Assembly (NCBI GenBank): GCA_905215595.1
Contig: CAJMQZ010000004.1
Location: 1-37,421 of the forward strand
Source: an uncultured bacterium
Lineage (GTDB): Bacteria; Bacillota; Clostridia; Oscillospirales; Ruminococcaceae
DNA: 37,421 nt
Reading direction: 5' to 3'
The first letter of the stretch is position 1, and each line of letters begins with the position of its first letter. Positions 31,737-37,421 of this stretch are shown here, piece after piece. The notes beneath the pieces are model-generated. The model was given only the letters and a program-made list of their open reading frames with translations, made no database searches and was not told where the DNA came from. Both the position numbers and the translations under genes were made by a program.

Positions 31737-32216
31737 AAAATAAGCCGCCTTTCGGCGACTGTGGTGTTGTGAGGATATCATTGTGGATTCTGACAAAAAG
31801 CGCATTATTTTACGAATTTTACTTTTTCTTTTTATACTGGGCACCGGTTTATATTTTGGCATTCGTATCGGCGAAGGCCAGTATAACTTTTACAAGCCTG
31901 AATCACCGTACTATCAAAAGGCAGTCCGTGACGCCCAGAACGATGGATATTCTGAGGGCTGGAATGCCGGGCGCAAAGACAAACAGGAAAAAGATTATAA
32001 CAGCGGCTGGTCAGCAGGCTATGAGTTTTGTCTAAATGAAAACAAAACCATTCGTAACAATTATGATGAAGGCTATGACGATGGTTACGATAGCGGTTTC
32101 GGCGATGGTTACTCAGAAGGCTACCGAGACGGTTTTTCTGAAGCTTCACCAGATTAAACCACCTTCCAAGTGGTAAAGCGTAAAAGTATAAAAAATAAAG
32201 CCGCCTTGCCTTCGAC
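31732..32216 (+). repeat. pair of similar A-tract/GC hairpin repeats flanking the membrane protein gene
   Basis: ATAAAAAATAAGCCGCCTTT with CGGCGAC (about 31732-31760) and ATAAAAAATAAAGCCGCCTT with GCCTTCGAC (about 32188-32216) bracket the gene at 31783-32157. On the minus strand both read as a GC hairpin or half-hairpin followed by TTATTTTTTAT, like terminators. Their similarity suggests that the gene was inserted or duplicated as a cassette. Confidence 0.5.
31783..32157 (+). CDS. membrane-anchored protein with phased GxxxG repeats (124 aa)
   Basis: The start is GTG 31783, with GAGG 8 bases upstream. One membrane segment (about 8-27, IILRILLFLFILGTGLYFGI) is followed by an external or internal domain with glycine at every fourth position: 55, 59, 63, then 75, 79 in the same phase, and 97, 101, 105, 109, 113, 117 as GYDDGYDSGFGDGYSEGYRD. 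An aromatic follows most glycines. The same pattern occurs in the neighbouring lipoprotein, although the sequences are otherwise unlike, so the two may associate. A role in surface alteration or superinfection exclusion is inferred only from position and topology. Confidence 0.7.
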   Translation: MDSDKKRIILRILLFLFILGTGLYFGIRIGEGQYNFYKPESPYYQKAVRDAQNDGYSEGWNAGRKDKQEKDYNSGWSAGYEFCLNENKTIRNNYDEGYDDGYDSGFGDGYSEGYRDGFSEASPD

Positions 32217-32328
32217 CAAAGCAGCCCATTTATGTCTTGTTCATGAAGAAATCTTGAATTTTTATTGCTTGTCAAGCCCCAATTTTAAATTTTTCCGTTG
32301 CTCTCGCAACTTTTCGCTGTAAAAATTG

Positions 32329-32357
32329 TTTACAATCGGCGGGCCAAAGCGTATAAT
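32329..32357 (+). promoter_or_regulatory. promoter of the AbiF RNA and gene
   Basis: TTTACA (32329-32334), 17 bases, TATAAT (32352-32357). It stands immediately before the structured leader and after an A+T-rich gap. Confidence 0.75.
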
Positions 32358-32363
32358 ACATGT

Positions 32364-32425
32364 AACGGAACCCGCTAAGCCTCTGGGTGCATTGCATCTA
32401 TGCGTATCATGGCGGGTCTTTTTTT
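32364..32425 (+). ncRNA. AbiF-type leader RNA
   Basis: From the predicted start near 32364 the RNA reads ACGGAACCCGCTAAGCCTCT and GGGTGCATTGCATC. ACCCGC (32370-32375) pairs with GCGGGT (32412-32417), enclosing a small GCAT/ATGC hairpin, and a T run (32419-32425) follows. ACCCGCTAAGCC...GCGGGT plus T run upstream of an Abi_2/AbiF gene is what I recall as the AbiF RNA motif. The T run would end most transcripts, giving a small RNA, with read-through making the mRNA. The match is from memory, not from a covariance search. Confidence 0.7.
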
Positions 32426-32450
32426 ATGTCAATTTTTGAGGATGTCCAAT

Positions 32451-33326
32451 ATGCCTGAAACAAAATCTTTTTGTACCTATGAACAGCAGCTCCAAATTCT
32501 GAAAAGGCGCGGCTTATCAATTGCCGATGATGCTTTGGCCCTTCAGTGGCTTCGGGAAAAGAATTATTATCGCCTGAGTGCCTATTCCCTCACGCTGCGG
32601 CACAAAAGTCCTTCTACTGGAGAAGATGAATTTTTAAAGGACTCATCTTTTTCTACAATCATCGACCTTTATCAGTTTGATGAACAGTTTCGTGCTGCTA
32701 TCTCTCACGCTGCAGCTATTGCAGAAACCAACCTCAAAGCCTATATTGCTTACTACCATGCCCGCCAATACGGTCCGGTCGGCTATCTGGATGGAAATCA
32801 TTTTGAAGATCCCTGGCGGCACGCTAAACTTTTGAATGGCCTTTCCAAATCTCTCGGCTTGCGAAAAGATGAACCATTTGTTTTACATCATCATAAGGAT
32901 TTGAACGACGTATATCCTGTTTGGGTTATCGTTGAGGTTTTGACCTTTGATCAGGTTTCTATGATGTACCGTAACCTGCTGCCGGAAGACCGTGCTGCCA
33001 TTGCTCGTGAGTTCTATGGTATTTCTTCTCGTGAATACATTGAAAACTGGACTCATTGTGCTGTTGTTGCTCGCAACATCGCTGCACATGGTTCCCGCTT
33101 TTATCATCGACAGCGTGTTAATCCTCCCGCAAGAATGCCTAAATCCATCAATTCTTACGGCACAAAACCATTCGGATATGTATATGCTCTTTGGCATTTA
33201 CTTCCCATTCCTAACCGCAGCGCATTTGTCAACGCCGTTCATGATTGCTTTATAGCACATCCCTCTGCTCAACTTTCTGAATTGGGTTTTCCTGATAATT
33301 GGCTTGATATTTTAACCGTCCATTGA
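32451..33326 (+). CDS. abiF: AbiF/Abi_2-family abortive infection protein, HEPN domain (291 aa)
   Basis: ATG 32451 is chosen (GAGG 9 bases upstream); earlier ATGs lie too close to the site or within the RNA. The N terminus (KSFCTYEQQLQILKRRGLSI, LREKNYYRLSAYSLTLR) and the middle (DLYQFDEQFRAAISHAAAIA, ETNLKAYIAYYHARQYGP) are typical for Abi_2 proteins. ARNIAAH gives the HEPN ribonuclease motif R-N-x3-H at Arg208-His213. Such proteins with their RNA act as a toxin-antitoxin-like defence, and this family is regarded as related to the origin of Cas13. Carried by a prophage, it probably blocks other phages. It has its own promoter and terminator. Confidence 0.85.
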   Translation: MPETKSFCTYEQQLQILKRRGLSIADDALALQWLREKNYYRLSAYSLTLRHKSPSTGEDEFLKDSSFSTIIDLYQFDEQFRAAISHAAAIAETNLKAYIAYYHARQYGPVGYLDGNHFEDPWRHAKLLNGLSKSLGLRKDEPFVLHHHKDLNDVYPVWVIVEVLTFDQVSMMYRNLLPEDRAAIAREFYGISSREYIENWTHCAVVARNIAAHGSRFYHRQRVNPPARMPKSINSYGTKPFGYVYALWHLLPIPNRSAFVNAVHDCFIAHPSAQLSELGFPDNWLDILTVH

Positions 33327-33331
33327 TTTTT

Positions 33332-33358
33332 GAGCGCCCACCCGGCGCTCCTTTTTTA
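33332..33358 (+). terminator. terminator after abiF
   Basis: GAGCGCC (33332-33338), CACCC, GGCGCTC (33344-33350), then CTTTTTTAC, six bases after the stop codon. Confidence 0.85.
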
Positions 33359-33367
33359 CAAACGCAA

Positions 33368-33401
33368 AGAACCCCTCAGCTGTTTCCAGCCAAGGGGTTC
33401 T
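33368..33401. other. long hairpin in the abiF-integrase gap
   Basis: AGAACCCCT (33368-33376) pairs with AGGGGTTCT (33393-33401); within, GCTG-TTTC-CAGC pairs again. There is no T run on the plus strand. It stands before the integrase leader and may regulate it or stop transcription from the other side (minus reading is followed by TTGCGTTT). Confidence 0.5.
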
Positions 33402-33443
33402 CTGCTCTGCTGTCTGTCCAAAAGAAAAGTAGGAGGTTCTATC

Positions 33444-33605
33444 ATGGAATGCCTTGCAAATCCCGTCGCGTCTCCGCTTTTCTATTGTAAATCCAATATG
33501 ATCCTTCTGCAACCCAGAATTTTTTCAGAGGAGGTGTGTACACATGGCAAACAAAAAAGGTTCCGATGGCCGTTACCGCTACCGTGTCTGCATCGGCAAA
33601 GATGA
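33444..33605 (+). CDS. possible leader ORF overlapping the integrase start (53 aa)
   Basis: ATG 33444 has a very good AGGAGG at 6 bases. The reading frame (MECLANPVASPLFYCKSNMI, LLQPRIFSEEVCTHGKQKRF) runs 62 bases into the integrase gene in another frame. The composition of the tail (RWPLPLPCLHRQR) is that of a shadow of the integrase codons. The peptide may not matter as such, but its translation would pass over the integrase ribosome site and could control it. Weakly supported as a functional gene. Confidence 0.35.
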   Translation: MECLANPVASPLFYCKSNMILLQPRIFSEEVCTHGKQKRFRWPLPLPCLHRQR

Positions 33606-34677
33606 AACCGGTAAGCCCAAATACAAAAGCTTTTATGGTTCCACCGCAAAGGCAGCGCGTGCTGCTGCCGAAGCTTACCGCGCAGCACTGGGCAAGGGAA
33701 TGGATCCCGCCCAATCCAAAGCCACCCTTGCCACTCTGTACGATAACCTGATTGCTGCCAAAACAGCCAAAGGCATCGGGCAAAAGAGTCTCGACCGCTA
33801 TGAAGACAATAAAAACCATTGGGGTCCGCTTCTGGATCAGCCTGCAGCAGACCTTCGCACTGCCGACTTTCAGCGGGTCCTTAACTCTCTGGCCAAGTGG
33901 CACAATGGCAACCCCCCACTGTCCCACTTCACGCTGTCCAATCTGCGCAGCAGCGCCAAGGCTGCCTATGAACTCGCTATCCCAGAAGTGGTACAATACA
34001 ATCCCATTGTTAAAACCACCTGCCCTGCCGGTGCTGATCCTGAGCACCGTGAGCCTATCACAGAGGAACAGCAGCAGTGGATCCGCGAAATGCCTCACCG
34101 CGCCCAGCGTGCTGCCATGCTACTGCTTTACTCAGGTCTCCGCCGCGGCGAAGCTACCGCCCTCACCTGGGCCGATGTCGATTTGAAAGAAGCCACGATC
34201 ACCGTTCACAGCGGTTATAATTTCAAGGATAAAAAAATCAAGGATCCCAAAACAGAAGCCGGTGTCCGGGTCGTTAATATTCCAAAGATCCTTGTGGACT
34301 ATCTCAAAACTCAGCAGGACGATTGCTTGTATGTGCTGCATACTGTAAAGGGCCACCGCATGACAGAGCAGGCATGGAAAACTCTGTGGAGCAGCTACAT
34401 GGCCGATCTGAATGCAAAGTACGGCTATCACGGCGAAGAAAGCAAAAAGCGCCCAGGCGGCCTGCCCATGCGCATTGAACCCTTTACACCTCACCAGCTG
34501 CGGCACACCTTTTGTACCCTGATGTACTTTGCCGGGGTCGATGTTCTCACCGCCCGCGATCAAATGGGTCATAAGGATATCAGCGTCACCCTCGGCATCT
34601 ACACTTCTCTTGACAAAAAATTCAAGAAAAAGAAGATCAATCGTCTGGACTCCTATCTCAAAAAACAGACCGGCTAA
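33544..34677 (+). CDS. int: tyrosine-type phage integrase (377 aa)
   Basis: ATG 33544 follows AGGAGGTG. Residues 1-55 form an arm-binding domain (KKGSDGRYRYRVCIGKDETG, KPKYKSFYG), 60-165 the core-binding domain, and 170-377 the catalytic domain. The catalytic set is complete: Arg200 (SGLRRGEA), Lys236 (DPKTEAG), His317 and Arg320 (HQLRHTF), His343 (MGHKD) and Tyr353 (GIYTSL). It integrates and excises the phage at the tRNA-Thr site that lies 74 bases downstream of its stop. The length is normal. Confidence 0.95.
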   Translation: MANKKGSDGRYRYRVCIGKDETGKPKYKSFYGSTAKAARAAAEAYRAALGKGMDPAQSKATLATLYDNLIAAKTAKGIGQKSLDRYEDNKNHWGPLLDQPAADLRTADFQRVLNSLAKWHNGNPPLSHFTLSNLRSSAKAAYELAIPEVVQYNPIVKTTCPAGADPEHREPITEEQQQWIREMPHRAQRAAMLLLYSGLRRGEATALTWADVDLKEATITVHSGYNFKDKKIKDPKTEAGVRVVNIPKILVDYLKTQQDDCLYVLHTVKGHRMTEQAWKTLWSSYMADLNAKYGYHGEESKKRPGGLPMRIEPFTPHQLRHTFCTLMYFAGVDVLTARDQMGHKDISVTLGIYTSLDKKFKKKKINRLDSYLKKQTG

Positions 34678-34682
34678 TTTGT

Positions 34683-34702
34683 AGTGGCGCAAAAGTGGCG
34701 CA
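34683..34702. repeat. AGTGGCGCA direct repeats, possible integrase arm sites
   Basis: AGTGGCGCA occurs at 34683-34691 and 34694-34702, 11 bases apart, between the integrase stop and the att core. Short direct repeats beside the core are what arm-binding integrases contact. Assigned from position. Confidence 0.4.
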
Positions 34703-34750
34703 CGTTGTTTATATTTTTATCGTATTTATGTGTTTTATTCTCAATTCCTT

Positions 34751-34800
34751 GCCCGCTCGTAATGAGCAGGTCGCCTGTTCGAATCAGGTCAGTAGCTCCA
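34751..34800 (+). other. att site: displaced 3' end of tRNA-Thr(CGT)
   Basis: The segment contains the anticodon loop CTCGTAA (anticodon CGT at 34758-34760), variable loop, T arm (GCCTG-TTCGAAT-CAGGT), acceptor strand CAGTAGCT and CCA. Towards the 5' side the anticodon stem is not matched (GCCCG against TGAGC) and no D arm or acceptor 5' strand is present. Thus only the 3' part of a tRNA gene remains here. The other prophage end should hold the full tRNA, whose 3' half came from the phage. Confidence 0.85.
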
Positions 34801-34801
34801 G

Positions 34802-34849
34802 AAATCCTACGAATTTACGTTTAAAATCGTAATTCCGTAGGATTTTTTT
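34802..34849 (+). terminator. original tRNA terminator
   Basis: AAATCCTACGAATTTACG pairs with CGTAATTCCGTAGGATTT, followed by TTTTT. It lies 1 base after CCA. This is the terminator of the host tRNA gene, now separated from it by the prophage. Confidence 0.85.
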
Positions 34850-35368
34850 ATTTAGTCTCGCAAGTTTTCGCAAAACCGCAGCATAAACCGCAACATCGCC
34901 CACAAAACAAGACAAAATAAAACGCCCCGCAACACCATTTCATAGGGCGTTATGCGCATTTTTATGCTTTCTTTTGGACAGGCTCCTTGAGTTCACAATG
35001 CAGGTTTGTCAATGATGTGTTTCTGTGATGTTTGGTGTAGCAATTTAACTGTACCACAGAACGACTCATTCGTCTTTTTCACTTTGTAACACATCTATTG
35101 TAATCCCATACAGTTTTTATGGATCAATCTATGAAATTTTATTGATAATCCTTCATGGGAGTGGTAAAATATTTTTATATCTCTGTCATTCTGTGCCCCT
35201 TCGCGGTAGAGGGAGAGCGCAAAACAGAAAAGACGCAAAAATTGCGGCATCCTTTCCGTGGGTGGGTTTTACAGCGCACACTCTTGCGGGCGGTGATGTA
35301 TGATCAGTAAGCCAAAGCAGCCAACCGCAAAACGATGGCTGCCCAAGAAGTGTGAGGAGAAGGATCGG
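34850..35368. other. host intergenic region upstream of the solute-binding protein gene
   Basis: It is A+T-rich, without a supported ORF. A hairpin AACGCCC-N17-GGGCGTT lies at 34921-34951, followed by an imperfect T run, perhaps the end of a unit from either side. A promoter is listed separately. The leader of about 190 bases between promoter and start codon is long enough for regulation, but no known riboswitch was recognised. Confidence 0.5.
35142..35170 (+). promoter_or_regulatory. likely promoter of the solute-binding protein gene
   Basis: TTGATA (35142-35147), 17 bases, TAAAAT (35165-35170). The expected start is near 35177. Close to consensus. Confidence 0.55.
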
Positions 35369-37234
35369 ATGAAAACAAAAACATTGCGCCGCCTATTTTC
35401 CATGCTTGCGGCACTGGTGATGGGGCTATCCCTGCTCACCGGATGCAGCGGAAAAGATGCGGAACGAACACAGAAGCTGGAAGACGCTCAGACCATTCAG
35501 GTGTATCTGTGGAGCACCAGCCTGTACGAAAACTATGCGCCCTATGTTCAGGCGCAGCTGCCGGACGTGAACATTGAATTCATCGTAGGCAACAACGATC
35601 TGGATTTTTACAAGTTTTTGCAGCAGAACGGCGGTCTGCCGGATATCATCACCTGCTGCCGCTTCTCGCTGCACGATGCTGCACCGTTGAAGGACAGCCT
35701 GATGAACCTTGCCATGACCAATGAGGCGGGCGCTGTGTACAACACCTACCTCAACAGCTTCAAAAACGAGGATGGCAGCGTGAACTGGCTGCCGGTCTGC
35801 GCGGATGCCCACGGCTTTGTGGTCAACCGCAGCCTTTTTGAGCAGTACGATATCCCCCTGCCCACCGATTACGAGAGCTTCGTTTCGGCCTGTCAGGCGT
35901 TTGAGAAGGTAGGCATCCGCGGCTTTACCGCCGATTATACCTACGACTACACCTGCATGGAAACGCTGCAGGGGCTTTCCGCTGCCGAGCTTACCACCAC
36001 CGCGGGGCGCAAGTGGCGCACTGCCTACAGCGACCCCGCCAACACCGCACGGGTCGGTCTGGACGACACCGTGTGGCCGGGGGCATTTGAGCGGATGGAG
36101 CAGTTCATTCAGGATACCCACCTTACGGAAGACGATCTTGCATTGAATTACGACGATGTGACCGGGATGTTCCGGAACGGAGAAGTTGCCATGTACTTTG
36201 GCAGCTCTGCCGGCGTGAAGATGTTTCAGGATGAGGGCATCGACACGATCTTTCTGCCCTTCTTCAGCCAGAACAGCGAACCGTGGATCATGACCACCCC
36301 CTATTTCCAAGTTGCCCTGAACCGGGATCTGGAGCAGGACACCGCGCGCCGCGAAAAAGCCATGAAGGTGCTGAACGTCATGCTCTCCGAGGAGGCGCAG
36401 AGCCGCATTATCTCCGATGGACAGGACCTGCTGAGCTACAGCCAGAACGTCCCCCTGCGCCTGACCGAGTACATGAAGGATGTGCGCGATGTGGTGGAAG
36501 AAAACCACATGTATATCCGCATCGCCTCCAACGATTTCTTTGCCGTCTCCAAGGACGTTGTCTCCAAAATGATCGCGGGCGAGTACACGGCACAGCAGGC
36601 TTATCGTGCGTTCAATGCCCAGCTTCTTGCCGAAGAAGCGCCTGCCGATGACGAGATCGTGCTGACCTCCGGGAAGAGCTATTCCAATGTCTTCCACGCA
36701 AACGGCGGCAGCGCCTCCTTCTCCGTTATGGCGAACACGCTGCGCGGCGTTTATGGCACCGATGTGCTGCTTGCCACCGCAAACAGCTTTACCGGCAGTG
36801 TGCTGCAGGCGGATTATAACCAGAAAATGGCAGCTTCCATGATCATGCCGAACGGTCTGATGTCCCGCCAGCGCACCATGACCGGTGCGGAGCTGAAAGA
36901 GACCGTCCGCGCCTTTGTGGAAGGCTGCGAGGGCGGGTTTGTGCCCTTCAACCGCGGCTCTCTGCCGGTGGTCAGCGGCATTGCCGTGGAGGTAAAAGAG
37001 GCAAACGGCAGCTATACCCTGACCGGCATCACCCGGAACGGTCAGCCGCTGGGGGATGGCGACACCGTTACCGTGACCTGCCTTGCAACGGAAAAGCAGA
37101 TGGAAGCGCTGCTCGCGAGCGATAGCGGCACGTCTGCGGGCGAAGATGCGTGGGTAAAATCCACATGGACAGATTACGTTTCCGGCGGCAAGGCAGTGCT
37201 TGCAGAGCCTGAAAACTACATGACACTGAGGTGA
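35369..37234 (+). CDS. extracellular solute-binding lipoprotein with 5'-nucleotidase C-terminal-like domain (621 aa)
   Basis: The start is ATG 35369 (MKTKTLRRLF), with GGAGAAGG upstream; the longer frame would hide the signal. A lipoprotein signal ends in LLTGC (Cys at about 26). Residues about 45-420 follow the fold of family 1 (sugar-type) binding proteins: IQVYLWSTSLYENYAPYVQA, LPDIITCCRFSLHD, GAFERMEQFIQD, FRNGEVAMYFGSSAGV. Residues about 430-600 (LTSGKSYSNVFHANGGSASF, DVLLATANSFTGSVLQADYN, MTGAELKETVRAFVEG, NRGSLPVVSGIAV) look like the C-terminal, substrate-binding domain of 5'-nucleotidases. The metallophosphatase half of such enzymes is absent, so catalysis is unlikely. It probably binds a ligand for uptake or signalling with the next gene. 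Host gene, outside the prophage. Confidence 0.8.
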   Translation: MKTKTLRRLFSMLAALVMGLSLLTGCSGKDAERTQKLEDAQTIQVYLWSTSLYENYAPYVQAQLPDVNIEFIVGNNDLDFYKFLQQNGGLPDIITCCRFSLHDAAPLKDSLMNLAMTNEAGAVYNTYLNSFKNEDGSVNWLPVCADAHGFVVNRSLFEQYDIPLPTDYESFVSACQAFEKVGIRGFTADYTYDYTCMETLQGLSAAELTTTAGRKWRTAYSDPANTARVGLDDTVWPGAFERMEQFIQDTHLTEDDLALNYDDVTGMFRNGEVAMYFGSSAGVKMFQDEGIDTIFLPFFSQNSEPWIMTTPYFQVALNRDLEQDTARREKAMKVLNVMLSEEAQSRIISDGQDLLSYSQNVPLRLTEYMKDVRDVVEENHMYIRIASNDFFAVSKDVVSKMIAGEYTAQQAYRAFNAQLLAEEAPADDEIVLTSGKSYSNVFHANGGSASFSVMANTLRGVYGTDVLLATANSFTGSVLQADYNQKMAASMIMPNGLMSRQRTMTGAELKETVRAFVEGCEGGFVPFNRGSLPVVSGIAVEVKEANGSYTLTGITRNGQPLGDGDTVTVTCLATEKQMEALLASDSGTSAGEDAWVKSTWTDYVSGGKAVLAEPENYMTLR

Positions 37235-37239
37235 GCGGG

Positions 37240-37421
37240 ATGGCAGACGAAAAGCACGAATCCAAACGCAGCTGCTATTCCCGGCACAAGTGGCTGCTTG
37301 CCGCCGCTGCCATCCTTCTTTTGGTCTTTCTGGCAGCCGGTTTCAGCGTCCGGTACATCTCGTTTGTGTCGCAGACCATCTATCAGGAAAGCACCTCGCA
37401 TCTGGAAGAGGTACTGTATAA
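37240..37421 (+). CDS. start of a membrane protein, cut by window edge (probable sensor)
   Basis: ATG 37240 lies 8 bases after GAGGTGA and 6 bases after the stop of the binding protein gene, so the two form an operon. The visible 60 residues are a basic N terminus (MADEKHESKRSCYSRHKW), one membrane segment (LLAAAAILLLVFLAAGFSV) and the start of an extracellular helix (YISFVSQTIYQESTSHLEEV). This is the beginning expected of a sensor kinase or diguanylate cyclase with an outside domain. A binding protein next to a sensor suggests ligand signalling. The type of output domain is not visible. Confidence 0.7.
   Translation, partial: MADEKHESKRSCYSRHKWLLAAAAILLLVFLAAGFSVRYISFVSQTIYQESTSHLEEVLY

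Larger units (their letters stand above)
1..34800. mobile_element. integrated temperate phage (prophage), left end outside window
   Basis: The region contains a complete set of packaging, head and short-tail genes on the minus strand, a divergent repressor switch, an integrase and a displaced tRNA 3' end as attachment site. Modules run from the switch leftwards: early and replication genes, late regulator, terminase, portal, scaffold, capsid, tail and internal proteins, fibres. The plus strand carries the repressor, conversion genes and integrase. No tape measure, tube or sheath gene is present, and the capsid is of N4-gp56 type, so a podovirus-like virion is inferred. No gene is obviously disrupted in the virion part. 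Lysis genes and the other att site are not in the window. Confidence 0.95.

Noticed and set aside
35426..36697. 423-codon frame on the minus strand opposite the solute-binding protein
   Set aside because: It lacks a ribosome site and known motifs; the plus-strand gene has a signal peptide and domains.

Overview
The window is most of an integrated temperate phage, about 34.8 kb, followed by about 2.6 kb of host chromosome. The left end of the prophage lies outside the window. The host looks like a fairly GC-rich Firmicute of the class Clostridia, probably Faecalibacterium-like. The grounds are strong AGGAGG ribosome binding sites, the LNLQxFA-type Prp cleavage motifs, Firmicute-style lipoprotein signals, and short GGCTCCCTC/GAGGGAGC palindromic repeats that I associate with this group. 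The genus is an inference.

Layout, right to left, which is the order of phage transcription on the minus strand. At about 30.47-30.61 kb a divergent switch separates an XRE-type repressor (plus strand) from a consensus early promoter (minus strand), with three TTGC-N5-GCAA-like dyads across it. The early operon (30.5 to 24.6 kb) encodes many small proteins: DUF3846-like, excisionase-like HTH, two small membrane proteins, a Cys-rich protein, a repeat protein, a HUH-type Rep-like protein and an ArpU/RinA-like late regulator. A plus-strand gene with its own promoter and terminator (29.68-30.13 kb) interrupts this operon like a moron. The late region follows: small and large terminase, portal, a Prp protease fused to the scaffold, an N4-gp56-like major capsid protein, a connector, a beta-rich tail protein, three small or mid-sized probable internal proteins, a 3,339-residue giant protein, and three tail-fibre proteins, the last cut by the window edge. 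There is no tape measure, tail tube or sheath gene, so a short-tailed (podovirus-like) virion is most likely. Lysis genes must lie beyond the left edge.

To the right of the repressor, on the plus strand, is an accessory block expressed in the lysogen: a lipoprotein and a membrane protein with phased GxxxG repeats, a remnant of a second repressor, an AbiF-type abortive infection gene with its own leader RNA, and the tyrosine integrase. The attachment site is a displaced tRNA-Thr(CGT) 3' fragment at 34751-34800. Beyond it lies host DNA: a solute-binding lipoprotein with a 5'-nucleotidase C-terminal-like domain, and the start of a membrane protein.

The observations I rate highest are these. (1) The Prp-like cysteine protease is fused to the scaffold, with Prp cleavage motifs at the fusion junction and at the capsid N terminus, which suggests a self-contained maturation system. 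(2) An identical bipartite promoter element, GTCCGCAGTGTT-N19-TAGGCTGA, stands only before the terminase operon and the tail-fibre operon. (3) The accessory block combines AbiF with its RNA and the GxxxG surface proteins.
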